Shown here: positions 23,804 through 64,000 of the stretch, piece by piece
Position numbering within the stretch: the stretch's first letter is position 1
How the letters are laid out: every line of letters begins with the position of its first letter
Assembly: GCA_965153355.1 (NCBI GenBank)
Contig: OZ231127.1
Coordinates: 37,262,001-37,326,000 of the forward strand
Direction: 5' to 3'
Origin: Flaccisagitta enflata
Taxonomy: Eukaryota; Chaetognatha; Sagittoidea; Aphragmophora
DNA: 64,000 nt
Made by a program: the position numbers and the translations under genes
The notes under the pieces: model-generated
Seen by the model: only the letters and a program-made list of their open reading frames with translations
Databases searched by the model: none
What the model was told of the DNA's origin: nothing

Positions 23804-24690
23804 AGCGACCGGTCACGAAGCTCAGCCAGGTCGTGTAAAAATATCGTTGAAAAACACAAATTTTCTGCGCGGATGATGGCTTGATTATGAGATAAAATGT
23901 TATGATTAACGAGAAATGAGTTAATGTTAATACGAAATATGCTTATACATGTCAGATTACATCATGTAGCATCAGAAAATCATGAAAAACCGGGAGAAAA
24001 ATGGTTATTGCGATCCACGGAAACTATCAAAATAGACCTCAACTTCGATAAAACGGGAAGGGATCTCATTGTTTTTCGCTTCACAAAGTTCAGATATATA
24101 TGAAAGAGTAGACCAAGAAGGCCCTATATCTCAAATTTCATCAAAATCGGTCAATGCGCTCACCTCCTACCATTCGTGCATTTGTTAAGTTTGTTTGAGA
24201 AAAAATGGCTGCTTTGCGGTGGTTGATTTTCTTGCGCGCGAAAAGGTTTACGCGCTGCAGCCGATAGAGTAAGTCGAGCAGAAAACTAGATTGTTCATTA
24301 ATTGTTTGATTTTCCAACAAAATATATAGTGCAGCATATCGTTTGAAAGCTCTTGACGTAATAAAGATGATTATGCATGTATATAAAGTCAAATCTAAAA
24401 AAATAAAGATGTATCTTAAAAAAATCAGTATCTGGATGTAAAGCTCGCATGGCCAGTTTTGCATTGGAATTCTTAAAAAGTATTACACCAATGTAAACAC
24501 AAGGACATAGGGCTAACACCATCAAAAAATCATCTTGATGCCCTTTGATAAGTATGAATAAATTATAATTTGAAAATTATAAAAGAAAAAAATTCCCCAC
24601 TTTGATTTATCACAAATCTTAAGGTAGCGACCAGTCACGACACTCAGCGAGGCCATGTAGAATTATCGTTGAAAAGCTCAAATGAGCTGA
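23804..24690. repeat. Pair of diverged direct repeats ~820 bp apart
   Basis: About 23803-23862 and 24624-24683 share 'TAGCGACC.GTCACGA', 'CTCAGC.AGG', 'ATCGTTGAAAA' and surrounding bases in the same order. They could flank a small retroelement or be two copies of one dispersed repeat. The interval contains no coding evidence. Confidence 0.6.
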
Positions 24691-25125
24691 AAGAGTGAGT
24701 CAAATAAAACAAGGCCGGATATGCGAGAGCATATGCGAGAGCAAATTCGAGAGCAAATGCGAGAGCAAAGACGAGAGCGAATGCAAGAGCAAATGCGAGA
24801 GCGAATGCGAGAGCAAATGCGAGAGCATATGTGAGAGCAAACGCGAGAGCAATGCGAGAGAAAACGCGAGAGCGAATGCGAGAGCAAACGTGAGAGCGAA
24901 TGCGAGAGCAAAAGCGAGAGCAAATGCAAGTGCAAATGCGAGAGCAAAAGCGAGAACGGATGCGAGAGCAAACGCGAGAGCAAATGCGAGAGCAAACGCG
25001 AGAGCAAATGCAAGAGCAAACGCAAGAGCGTATGCGAGAGCAAACGCGAGAGCGAATGCGAAAGCAAACGCAAGAGCGAATGCGAGAGCAAACGCGAGAG
25101 CGTACGCCAGTGCGGGCGAGAACAG
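24690..25125. repeat. 12-bp minisatellite (GCGAGAGCAAAC type)
   Basis: About 36 units of GCGAGAGCAAAT/C with few indels. As 12 is a multiple of three, several frames on both strands stay open ('ARANARAN' and 'LAFALAFA'). No promoter or splice context supports translation. Confidence 0.92.
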
Positions 25126-25689
25126 GCCTTGGAGAAACGAGCGCAGGGCGGCAAGGGAGAAAATGGAAGTCAGAGGCCGCCTATGCACCATATATATCAC
25201 TTTATTAGTCATAATTCCTTAAAACGTTGAAGCCTGCTGCATTGTTTATTTCCTTGTGTTTCCTTCATTTCTCATTTTATTAAACTTAAATTAAGGACTG
25301 CTCTTAATTAAAGAAGTTAAAAATATTATTTAGACAGAACAATCTAGAAACGTTCAAGCACAAGCACTTAAAATCTAAGAACATTGAAGGCTTGCCCAAA
25401 TGGCGTTCTTATAAACAAGGCGAGGAATGCACCGCTGCCCTAGTCTCTCATCTTGGGGACTGGGCAGGAGCATCTGGGCAGGAGCAGTATGCTCAAAAAA
25501 GCTTAAAAACGCCAAAAAAGTAATAAGGGGACCGACCAACCGACCACGGACCCCCGTGCCCTGCCTTAGTAGGTTGTGGTTGAGATTGAGGGGAGGCAGG
25601 GCAGCGGCACAGGCAGTGCGATGACCTATCTTTTTTTCACACATATGGCCTTATGGGGGATTTTCTCCTTCTCCTTCTCCTCCTCCTTT

Positions 25690-25835
25690 GTCCCTCCCCC
25701 CCTCAAATCCCAGTCTCAAGGACTAAATTCTAGTCTCAAGGCTCAAATCCTAGTCTTGAGGCCCACATCCCAGCCTCAAGGCCCTATTCCTAGCCTCAAG
25801 GCCCAAATCCTAGCCTGGAGGCTGATATTTGGGCC
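25690..25835. repeat. Minisatellite, CAAGGCCCAAATCCTAGCCT type
   Basis: About six to seven units of roughly 21 bp, the reverse complement of the arrays at 26.05, 37.75 and 38.0 kb. Confidence 0.85.
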
Positions 25836-26049
25836 TCCAAAAAGGGAAGACCAACCGACACGAGCTGACACGACTATAGCGGGGGTTAGAGTTGCGTGGC
25901 ATGCTACTAAGTAGTCGCAAAAGCGTTAGATGGTCAGCGATACCCGTTGCCCTATGTGAAAAGTTTATGTGGGTGTGAGGTGGTTGCAGAGAGACCGGCG
26001 GCCCCGAAGAACGATAATTTTTATGCTATTTTATTTGGCGCTCAAGAGC

Positions 26050-26405
26050 TGGAATTAGGAGTCTCCCGGGCTAGGATTTGAGCCTTGAGGCTGGATTTGA
26101 GCCTTGAGGCTGGGATTTGATCCTCGAGGCTGGATTTCAGTCCTCGAGGCTGGATTGATCTCGAGGCTGGGATTGATCTCGAGAGGCTGGGATTTGATCC
26201 TTGAGACTGGGATTCGAGGCTCGAGGCTGGGATTTGAGCCTCGAGGCTGGGATTTGAGCCTCGAGGCTGGGATTTGAGCCTCGAGGCTGGAATTTGAGCC
26301 TCAAGGCTGGGATTTGAGCCTCCAGGCTGGATTGAGCCTCCAGGCTGGGATTTGAGCCTCCCGGCTAGGATTTGGGTCTTCAGGAGGCTGAGATATGGGC
26401 CTGGA
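26050..26405. repeat. Minisatellite, GAGGCTGGGATTTGAGCCTC type
   Basis: About 16 units of 18-24 bp; units are self-complementary at GAGGCT/AGCCTC. Flanked on the left by 'AGCGTTAGATGGTCAGCG' and on the right by 'GGTCATCGGCCTTCGGGGCC', as are other copies of this element. Confidence 0.9.
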
Positions 26406-26550
26406 GTCTGGGGGATGCAGAAGAAGAAGGAGAAAGAAGAAGGAGAAGGAGAAATTTCTACTAATGAAAAAGCATAGGTCATCGGCCTTCGGGGCCGCTG
26501 CCCCCAAAGTGTGGTGTTTGTTGTTCGTTTTGGGTGTTGATTGGTCAAGA

Positions 26551-26888
<338 letters not shown>

Positions 26889-26966
26889 AATCAGAATCCA
26901 GTCTATACGCTTTAACATTATAATATTGACGATGACAGTAGCAATGACGACTTTCTTGACGACGAA

Positions 26967-26967
26967 G

Positions 26968-27006
<39 letters not shown>
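26967..27006. repeat. CAA trinucleotide repeat
   Basis: About 13 units. The only coding signal nearby is a short open frame read through the repeat. Confidence 0.95.
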
Positions 27007-27508
27007 TTTCGTCGAGGACAACACAGAAGAGTTTTGGTTATGAAGTAAGAAAAAATTCAACTAATGATTTGCGTTCTCGTTCTTGTATTTATCGTTTAAA
27101 TCACCAGACTAACCTCAAAAAAAAAAAAAAAAAAAATATTGGCAAATAATTCAATAGTGACTAGCAATAAAATTTGTCTCGAAAAAAACGCATTTTGTTC
27201 CATAATGAACAATCGCGTACTCCGCGACACAACGACTTACAAACATACTCCTTACATTCCTATCATCCCCCTCCCTTTCTAATCGCGTGCATGCGGCTCT
27301 ATAATCTGCTAAGTTGGTCGGTCTGTCTGTCCGACCTTCCCAGTTTGCTTTTTTTTTTAGTTTACAGGTGATTGTGCATTACTACTCCTGCTCAAATGCT
27401 TGAGTAGCCTTTTTTATCACTGCCCCTGCTCGCCTGCGCGCCTTGTTTCCTTCCTGTCTACTTCCTTCTTTCCTCCCTTCCTACTTTCCGTATTTTCTTT
27501 TGAAACCA

Positions 27509-27746
27509 TTTTTAGTTGCGGACACGCGACTCTACACCTTGCAGTGTCGGTCGGTAGGTCGGTCCGTCTGTCTGTCGGTCCGTCCATCACATTTTTATTT
27601 CCGAGCGGTTTTTGCATTACTGCTCCTGCCCAACCGTCCGCGACTGGATTGCCATGTATCCGGCCTTGTTGAAATCCAAGTTGTTTTCGCATTACTGCTC
27701 CTGCCCAACTGTCGGCGACTGGATTGCCGTGTATCCGGCCTTGGTT
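27509..27746 (+). mobile_element. Hairpin-ended element, full-length copy
   Basis: Begins with TTTTAG and the imperfect hairpin GTTGCGGACACGCGAC, followed by GTCGGTCGGTAGGTCGGTCC-type repeats, 'TTACTGCTCCTGCCCAACCG' and the end 'TGTATCCGGCCTTG'. The last 75 bp are duplicated (ends at about 27669 and 27746). Confidence 0.7.
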
Positions 27747-28497
27747 TTTTTTTCACCTTAGAGTGACCAAAAAAGTCGAAATTTTAAAAGTGACTGACAG
27801 ATGGAAATACGACAGACAGACGGAAATGTGAATGACAGACTGACCATCCGACCTCACTGAGCAACGCGTAGAGCCGTGTGCACGTGACTAAAAATCATGT
27901 GATGTCACTATTGTCACTACACATACGGTAAAACTGCTGAAAATCATTAGCCAAGCTCTGAAGATCAAAGCATCGCGATTTAAAACACACCTAGCATCGA
28001 TAAAATTTGATTCTGCGTAGTTGGTTTTTCAACCTGTACATCGGTTTTTCAGTCCTTCAGTCCATCAGTCTGTCGGTAAATCCATCCATTGGTCCGTCGC
28101 ATTTTAGTCGCGTACTACGCAACTCTACACCCCGCTTTGTTGGTCCGTCCATCCATCCATCACACTTTACTGTGGGGTGTTGCGGTCTTTGGCCTCACAG
28201 CACATTCCCAAATGACCAAGTGACCTCAAAAATAGTCCATTTTGCTCAGCTCATAGATGAGAAAAGGTACATCGAGCTTTAGTTGGCATGATTTGAGACT
28301 TGGACTTGGACTTGGCAGGAATAAGTGAGTACAGTAAATCCCTCTAGGTACAGCGAAAACTGCTTGTTTGGGTTTGGGTTTGAGTGTTGCTTTATCAGCA
28401 ACAACAAATTTAGAGTGTACTGAGATTTGCTGCAGCTTACATTTGAGGAAGCATAATTGATAATCTCATAGCTATATAAATGTGATACTTATGACCT

Positions 28498-28498
<1 letters not shown>

Positions 28499-28588
<90 letters not shown>
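28499..28588. repeat. CA microsatellite next to legumain exon
   Basis: About 44 CA units end some 10 bp before the likely start of the first legumain exon, leaving no normal polypyrimidine tract. Confidence 0.97.
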
Positions 28589-28595
<7 letters not shown>

Positions 28596-28598
28596 AAG

Positions 28599-32403
<3,805 letters not shown>

Positions 32404-32407
32404 AAGA

Positions 32408-32535
32408 AACAAGGCCAAGTAGTCCAATAAGGTGCGACGTGTGGATCGTTGAACGAATGCGTTACCCAACAGACCGACCAACCGACCGACCAACGGACAC
32501 AGCCAGTTATAGGGTGCTTTGTCGCACCTAAAAAA
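32408..32535 (-). mobile_element. Short hairpin-ended element (GGTGCG subfamily)
   Basis: AACAAGGCCAAGTAG at the left, then 'AAGGTGCGACGTGTGGATCG', ACCGACCAACCGACCG repeats, 'ACACAGCCAGTTATAG' and the hairpin end GTGC..GCACCTAAAAA. It is about 90% identical by eye to the copy at 60301-60427 and lies 4 bases after the legumain stop codon. Confidence 0.75.
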
Positions 32536-32789
32536 GAAGAATCTAAAACAGGGAAATTCAGGATTCCAAGTAGTACCTAGCAGCACCACATAGAATTTTA
32601 CGATGAGTTGTTACATTCATTATAAAATATTGTTTACATCCTGCGATTCGATATTCTGTAATGTACTTTGTGTTCCACATTTCATATTGTAAAATTCTAC
32701 GAGCAAAATACACAAGAAGTAACATATGCTTTTGGATTCCTTACATATGACAAATGACATTTTATTTTCATTAAGCTTAATATGGTAAA

Positions 32790-32990
32790 GCATTTCAGGT
32801 CGGGTACTACGCGACACTCGGCTTTGCTGGTTTGTCGGCTATCCCGTCAGTCAGTCGGTCCACCCTTAACTTGTTTTATGTTTTTGCGGTCTTTGGGCTC
32901 ACTGCTTCTGCCCAAATGCTCTTGTGACCTCTAATACCACCCCTTCCCACCCGCACGCGACTGGGGTAGCCGTGTATCCGGCCTTGTTAA
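32790..32990 (+). mobile_element. Hairpin-ended element copy
   Basis: Degenerate hairpin 'GGTACTACGCGACACTCGG' end, GTCGGTCC tract, 'TTCTGCCCAAATGCTC', 'CACGCGACTGGGGTAGCCGT' and the fixed end GTATCCGGCCTTGTT. Confidence 0.65.
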
Positions 32991-33522
32991 AAAGGTTAGA
33001 AGCTATCAACAAGGCAACACACGCCTTAAATGAGGGTGCCCTAAGTCTTAAGTTAAGAGGTCAAAAACTAAAATAATTAGCATAATGATAAATTGATAAT
33101 GATGATCGATTTATTGTTCAACTAATGATATTTATCGACAAATACAATCTTTGATTCAAAGAGGTTAAGAGAAGGCTAAATGGACGACAATTTCAGAAAT
33201 GTAGATAAAATTATAAATGTGACCAGAAACTATAGAGGAACTACTATCTAGAAATGGAAATGCGCCCACCTGAAAATGAGCTTCAACTTGAAAAGACTGC
33301 AAACGTTTAGAAATTGCGTCCTTCCATCGAAACACTGGTTGTAGGTGTGTGAGTATTACCTTTTCTAGATAGTAGAAAGGAGATGATGATCTTGTACATG
33401 ACTCACACCGAAAATACTTGCTTGCCTCTACCAGCGATAATCAAAAATAAACTGTTCCATCAAAATCCAAGAAGATGGCATCTACCATGAAATGCAATGT
33501 AACATGACCATTCGGGCCGAAA

Positions 33523-33686
<164 letters not shown>

Positions 33687-34236
33687 CAGTGAGAGCTTGT
33701 ATGATAGAGCTGGTATGAATCTGCAAAACTAGCCTTGAATTTGAGCAGTTTAGAGTAATGAAGTATGATAACTAGATCCGGGTGAGCTTTTTATGGTATA
33801 GGTTTTTGTAGCATGTGCCGCATAAATTTGGTTAGATCTACAGTCTTACCAACGGCCAACCGTTAAAACACATCTCCATTAAGTAAACTGGTTTCAATGA
33901 TACAAATAGTTACCATGAAGAAAGATCACGTGTATATATATAAATATATAATCATTTTGATCGCAGTAACATCAAATGGCTTTAAGTACTTAAAGCACTT
34001 GACGATATATTATGCCAGGATAAATGAAAATCTTTGGGCAATCATGTAGGGAAAATCTTTGGAGGGCGGAAAAAAATAGGAAAATGCGAGGGCAATTGAC
34101 ATGTTTTTTTCATAAGAAAAGAAAATCGTCAGCGAAGCCTATCTTTGTGAAAAATAATCACTCTCACCATTACTGAGGAAATTTAACTGTCAGAGGCATA
34201 GTTCCCTTGAAATCCTGGGTTTGAAATAACTTCAAA

Positions 34237-34427
34237 TAAACCAAGTGACTCGGGGTCACAATAAAGTTGCGGACGGACGGACAGGTACATGTAACACCTT
34301 ACCACATCCTTACCCTTCCTCACCCCATGCTCACTCACACACAGATAATCTCAACTGCAGCATCATAAATGCGCGTCTTCGTGCACTCAGCTCGTATAGA
34401 GTTACATGTCCGCAACTAAAAAGAAAC
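34237..34427 (-). mobile_element. Hairpin-ended element, CGGGGTCACAAT subfamily
   Basis: Left end AAGTGACTCGGGGTCACAAT, then 'AGTTGCGGACGGACGGACAGG', and 'GTCCGCAACTAAAAA' at the right. Similar left ends occur at 38338, 45281 and 54227. Confidence 0.55.
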
Positions 34428-35134
34428 TTCTATTAAGGTCACTAGTTTTATAGCAACCTTGAAAAAAGTTTTCAAAAAAATGTAACCCGGGGTTCCAAAA
34501 TTGCTGCAGACGAGTGGGCACTGGGCAGTGGGCAGGGCGTACTGTCCCTCCCCCCGACACACACACTCACGTCATGTATACGAGTTTAGCACTTTTTGCC
34601 TTGTGCGTTACAGACCCACAGTCAGATCATCAAACAGACTGACAAACAGACAATTCTTACAAAAATGACTAAAATATGGAAAAAGGGATTTGATGGCGAA
34701 AAAAAATCAACAAACTTTTCGCGAAGCAATGAATGGAAATTATGGAATGATCAACAAAATTCATGGCTTATTAATGTAAATAACCGCGCAAGGAAATGAT
34801 ATTATCACAATTGTATAAAAGAATGTCATCTTTAGACAAACAATGTAGGCCATGGGGAAAAAAAACTGATTTATGATTTTTGAGAAAATGAAAATAGAAA
34901 CCGTACAGCTTTGGTGTGAATTTTTCAGGGGAAAGCCGAATGTATAACAGCGTCTCTCAGGAGGAAACCCAACCAATTCAAATTCTTAATCACAATCATA
35001 CTCAGATTAATTGCAACTGACCTATGTAGGCTACATTGTTCTGTAAAATTAGATCAATACTAAGCCGTTCTGACATAATTCTCATGAAAAAAAAACAAAA
35101 AAATTGTGGCCAGAAACTATCTTATCATTTTCTT

Positions 35135-35339
35135 TTTAAGTCGCGTGCACGCGACTCTTTACCCTGCTTTGTCCGTCTGTTGGTTGGTTGATCGGTTGGT
35201 CGGTTCCTTTTACTTTTTTGGTCATTAGGTCATTCTAAGTCATTCTCAAGAACTCTAAGTCATCTAAGTCATTCCAAGTCATTTTAAGTCATTTTAAGTC
35301 TGTAAGTCTCGCACGCGACTTAAAAATATTGGCCTTGTT
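35135..35339 (+). mobile_element. Hairpin-ended element copy
   Basis: Starts TTTTAAG with the perfect hairpin TCGCGTGCACGCGA, then 'CTTTGTCCGTCTGTTGG' repeats, a core of GTCATTCTAA-type units and the end TTGGCCTTGTT. Confidence 0.65.
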
Positions 35340-35490
35340 TCTCTATCAAAGCCTAAAAGATCGAAGTCGCGATTCATCTAAGCATGGGTTATGGACACTT
35401 ACAATATCACCCATTTCCCACGTACATTCACAACTTTTGAAAGATTTCGTATTTCTCCTTAAAATTTCTGTTGTTGTCAGCTTCTCTTAC

Positions 35491-40658
<5,168 letters not shown>

Positions 40659-41138
40659 CTTCAAATGTAAAAAAAAAACAAGAACACAATCACACGTTAT
40701 GAAAGGAAATTTGAAAGTGTGGATTTTTGAATGAATTGGTTGGAACACTTAGAAAACGGCAAATCATGCTTCATATTCATCCTGACTCAAATAAAGTGAT
40801 GAGGGGAGTTATGATGAGGGGAGTTAGGGCACCAATATCAAGAAGACTGAAACTTGCGACACAACACACTATTTTTGGATAAGTTGAGTAGAAAAAAAAT
40901 GACCAAATGTTACTAAACGGAATTATCAAAACTAAATTGTTTCTTAAATATGAATAAGCAAAATAGTGATCAGAGTTACATGCGATACTCATAGTTTCTG
41001 GGGCAAGTACGGTATTTTCTCGGTTTTCAACCTGGAAATCAATTCTTATCGAGGCTTTGAAGTCTGCACTGAAAAGAAGTGAACAAGTAATCCACAAGAG
41101 AACAAAGGTCGAAAAGTTAGCTCTAAAAGTTAGGAATA

Positions 41139-41318
41139 CAGTTGAACCCCGCTCTAACGGATTTCAGGGGACCATTAATTTTTTTATATTATAGGCGAAC
41201 TTCTGTTATTGTCAAAAAAGGAAAAAAAAAAAGAAATCAACTTGAAGCAATGAGTAACAAATATTTAATAAAGGTGGAATTCCGTTTGAAGCGGGTCCGT
41301 AGGAGAGTGGTTCCACTG
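41139..41318. mobile_element. pogo/Tigger-like MITE, 180 bp
   Basis: Inverted ends CAGTTGAACCCCGCTCTAAC and (reverse strand) CAGTGGAACCACTCTCCTAC share the start pattern known from Tigger/pogo elements. TA flanks both ends (41137-41138, 41319-41320). No coding capacity. Confidence 0.75.
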
Positions 41319-42860
41319 TACGTGCTATTTTCATGCAAGTAAGTGTGTTGTGTTAAAATGCCTAGTATAAGGAAACAATAGATTGTTAGACTTAGAATAA
41401 TTAATAACGACACCCATCATTGATTTCAGTGTACATCTGCATTTTCATTGAAGAGACAATTTCAGCACTATAATTGAAGAGACAATTTCAGCACTATAAT
41501 TCAAATTTATTACTCTGACAATTCAATGAATAAATGGTTAGGGAGAACTGTCTTTATTATAATGTACCGGCAAAAAATCAATGATTGGGCGTAAGAATAA
41601 AAAAGATTGGCGATAGAAAAAGGATATAGAAAGAAACTGAACTTAAGCAAACGCAAAGATAACATGAAATCGAGATAGGACACAAAAGGACAGAAACAGC
41701 ACATGACAACATGTTCATCTTCTTCAGAGCCCATGCCACCTGATAATACCTGCCCCTGCCCCGGCCCATCCCATTAAATTCATCCATATCATCCCTATAG
41801 CAAGCTGATCGGGCAAGCGATAAAACCATACTAAAATCCGGCGATAAAAATGCAAAAGGGCAAAAAGACAAAATAACAGACCGGAAGACAAGATAAAACA
41901 ACGATAATAAAAGCAAACATGCGTCTATAAAACTTACTTTTAGGCCCACTTTCGTTGGTTTCAACCCACAGTCTGTCGAAGTCAAATTAACGTTAATTGT
42001 CCGTTCATTAGTTTATCTGCAATAAAAAGATGAGAGATTATTGAAATTAGTGAATTCCAAGGGCGCATTCAGACGATCACGAAAAATCAATCAATCACTT
42101 TAAGAAGCAATGCCGTAAATAAATAAAATCAATCAATCCAAAAATTGGATGATACGAAAGACGAGATACGTATGTTCGCCTACGTAATAAAAACAAATGG
42201 CACAAAATACAAGGCGCAACCATATGGTTACCCATCTAGCGTTCAATATAAAAAATGGCGAGAAACAAAAGACGCGGGCATTGAATAATCGAAAAAGAGA
42301 AAAAGCCAAAAGCACGCAAAAGAAACAAAAGCACACATACTTAACAGACGGACGGACATACATTTCTAACACCATGACTCTACTTTTTCTTCTTTTTTTT
42401 TCCTTTCGGGCTTTTGTCTTTCTGCAGTCTTTCTCTTATATAGGTTTTTGTATCTCTACCATCTTTCCCTTCTATGGGGTTTTGTATCTCTGTTGTCTTT
42501 CCCTCATATATGGTTTTGTGTCTCTACTGTTTTTCCTTCAAATAGGTTCCGAATCTTTACTGTTTTTCCCTTACACAGAGTTTTGTTTCTTTGCCGTCTT
42601 TCCCTTATTCAAGTTTTTAAGCCTCTGCTTTTTTCCCCCTTGCACTAGGTCTCGTTTTTATCTAACTTTATTAAGTTTCTATTAATTATCTTAACTGTAT
42701 CAAGTCCCTATTTCTATATTTCATTTTAATTAAACAGGGTGTACTAAACACCTGCAATTCACATCTTTTGGCGACAGCCACTGGTTTTTATTGTCGCTAG
42801 TAGCAGTAACGCTTTTGCAGTTTTTTAGGACATTTTCAAGAAATTCGCTTTCCTTTTTTC

Positions 42861-42984
42861 TAGGGATGTGGAAGCGATTGACCGCTTCCAATTTGGAGGA
42901 TGGGATAGCTACTAGTATTTGAACTGTAAATTGGAAGCGGAAGCAGTGGAAGCGGCATGAAAATCGACCGCTTCCACATCCCTA
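42861..42984. mobile_element. hAT-like MITE, 124 bp, with 8-bp target duplication
   Basis: Inverted ends TAGGGATGTGGAAGCG at both sides and the exact 8-bp direct duplication CTTTTTTC at 42853-42860 and 42985-42992. Size and 8-bp duplication are typical of hAT-derived MITEs. A degenerate relative is at 58.67-58.81 kb. Confidence 0.9.
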
Positions 42985-43196
42985 CTTTTTTCGCTACTTT
43001 TGTTGTTCATGATGTTGTTTTTGTTGTTGTTGACTCGTGGCTGTTGTTGTTGTTGCTGTTTTCATATTGTTCTTGTTGTTTGTTGCGAACCGTAGGATAT
43101 ACTGTTTCTCACCGTCGTTGATCCAATCCAGATGGCGTCGTCGACTTCCGGTTGCGTCAAAGTCACGTCAATGTTACTTCCGGTCGCGCCAATCGT

Positions 43197-43198
43197 CG

Positions 43199-43275
<77 letters not shown>

Positions 43276-43316
43276 TTGTTGTTGTTGTTGTTGCTGTGGT
43301 TGTTGTTGTTGTTGTA
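43197..43316. repeat. TTG trinucleotide repeat
   Basis: About 37 units with few changes, directly 3' of the last DNAH7-like exon on the minus strand (CAA on that strand). Confidence 0.97.
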
Positions 43317-43328
43317 TCATCGACTTAC

Positions 43329-63623
<20,295 letters not shown>

Positions 63624-63649
63624 CTTTAGTTTGTTTTTGTTTTGTTTTT

Positions 63650-63861
<212 letters not shown>

Positions 63862-64000
63862 ATCAAGCGGTACACACGCAACAAATCAAGAAATTCCGAT
63901 AAAATGAAGCATGAATACAAAAAGAGAAACAAACGAGAGGGTGAATGTGGTAAATAGAGAAGCTCACGCTATCAAAAAGAAATAGAAATTTGGAAATTAA

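Larger units (their letters stand above)
40659..43328. other. Stretch without confirmed exons between proline-rich gene and DNAH7-like gene
   Basis: Contains the two MITEs at 41.1 and 42.9 kb and a tract of diverged repeats at 42.38-42.66 kb ('CTTTCCCTTATATAGGTTTTG' type). Two open blocks with donors on the minus strand (about 41944-41978 and 43113-43200) might be small exons, but I cannot assign them. Confidence 0.5.

Noticed and set aside
32790-32990. tRNA-like or SINE origin for the hairpin-ended repeats
   Set aside because: I could not find A and B box promoter motifs or a poly-A/target duplication pattern; the conserved terminal hairpin fits a DNA-type element better.
41944-41978. 35-base candidate exon ending at gtaagt on the minus strand
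   Set aside because: Too short to judge and no phase partner identified.

Overview
The window is nuclear DNA from a eukaryote with motile cilia, most likely an invertebrate animal. It has spliced GT-AG genes with short introns, a ciliary inner-arm dynein heavy chain, an animal-type legumain, several families of short non-autonomous DNA transposons, and a very heavy load of microsatellites. Species cannot be told from the sequence. Most long open frames here are read through microsatellites and are not genes. Real coding sequence was found as chains of exons whose splice sites and phases agree.

Layout. 1-6,221: no gene recognised; minisatellites, a palindrome and a GC-rich patch near 5.5 kb. 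6,222-16,150, plus strand: 15 exons (about 957 codons) of an axonemal dynein heavy chain of the DNAH7/DNAH3/DNAH12 class, from late AAA4 through the stalk and microtubule-binding tip to the end of AAA5. 16,151-28,598: 12.4 kb without a recognised gene, AT-rich, with repeats. 28,599-32,403, plus strand: the last four exons of a legumain (LGMN) gene, coding only the C-terminal prodomain and ending in a stop. 35,491-40,658, minus strand: four internal exons of an unrecognised proline- and asparagine-rich protein. 43,329-63,623, minus strand: 32 exons (about 1,868 codons) of a DNAH7-class heavy chain, from the N-terminal tail through linker, AAA1 and AAA2 to the start of AAA3.

The main puzzle is that the two dynein pieces complement each other. 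The minus piece holds the N-terminal half and the plus piece the AAA4-AAA5 part. They do not overlap, and both match the same paralogue class best. The AAA3 core, early AAA4, AAA6 and the C-terminal domain are not seen anywhere in the window. All seen exons are open and correctly phased. The simplest reading is one DNAH7-like gene broken by an inversion or a misjoined assembly, with parts missing. The legumain piece lacks its whole peptidase domain and the proline-rich gene lacks both ends, so the window as a whole looks like a mosaic of gene pieces. Microsatellite tracts are the obvious places for breaks or misjoins.

Other points of interest: a 216-bp intron made of GAT repeats that is open in frame and would put a poly-aspartate loop into AAA2 if retained; a 200-bp TTC tract in the intron before the second stalk helix; CT tracts that serve as polypyrimidine tracts; four short terminal-inverted-repeat elements, three with TA and one with 8-bp target duplications; and a dispersed element family with a hairpin end, a variable tandem-repeat core and a fixed 'GGCCTTGTT' end.
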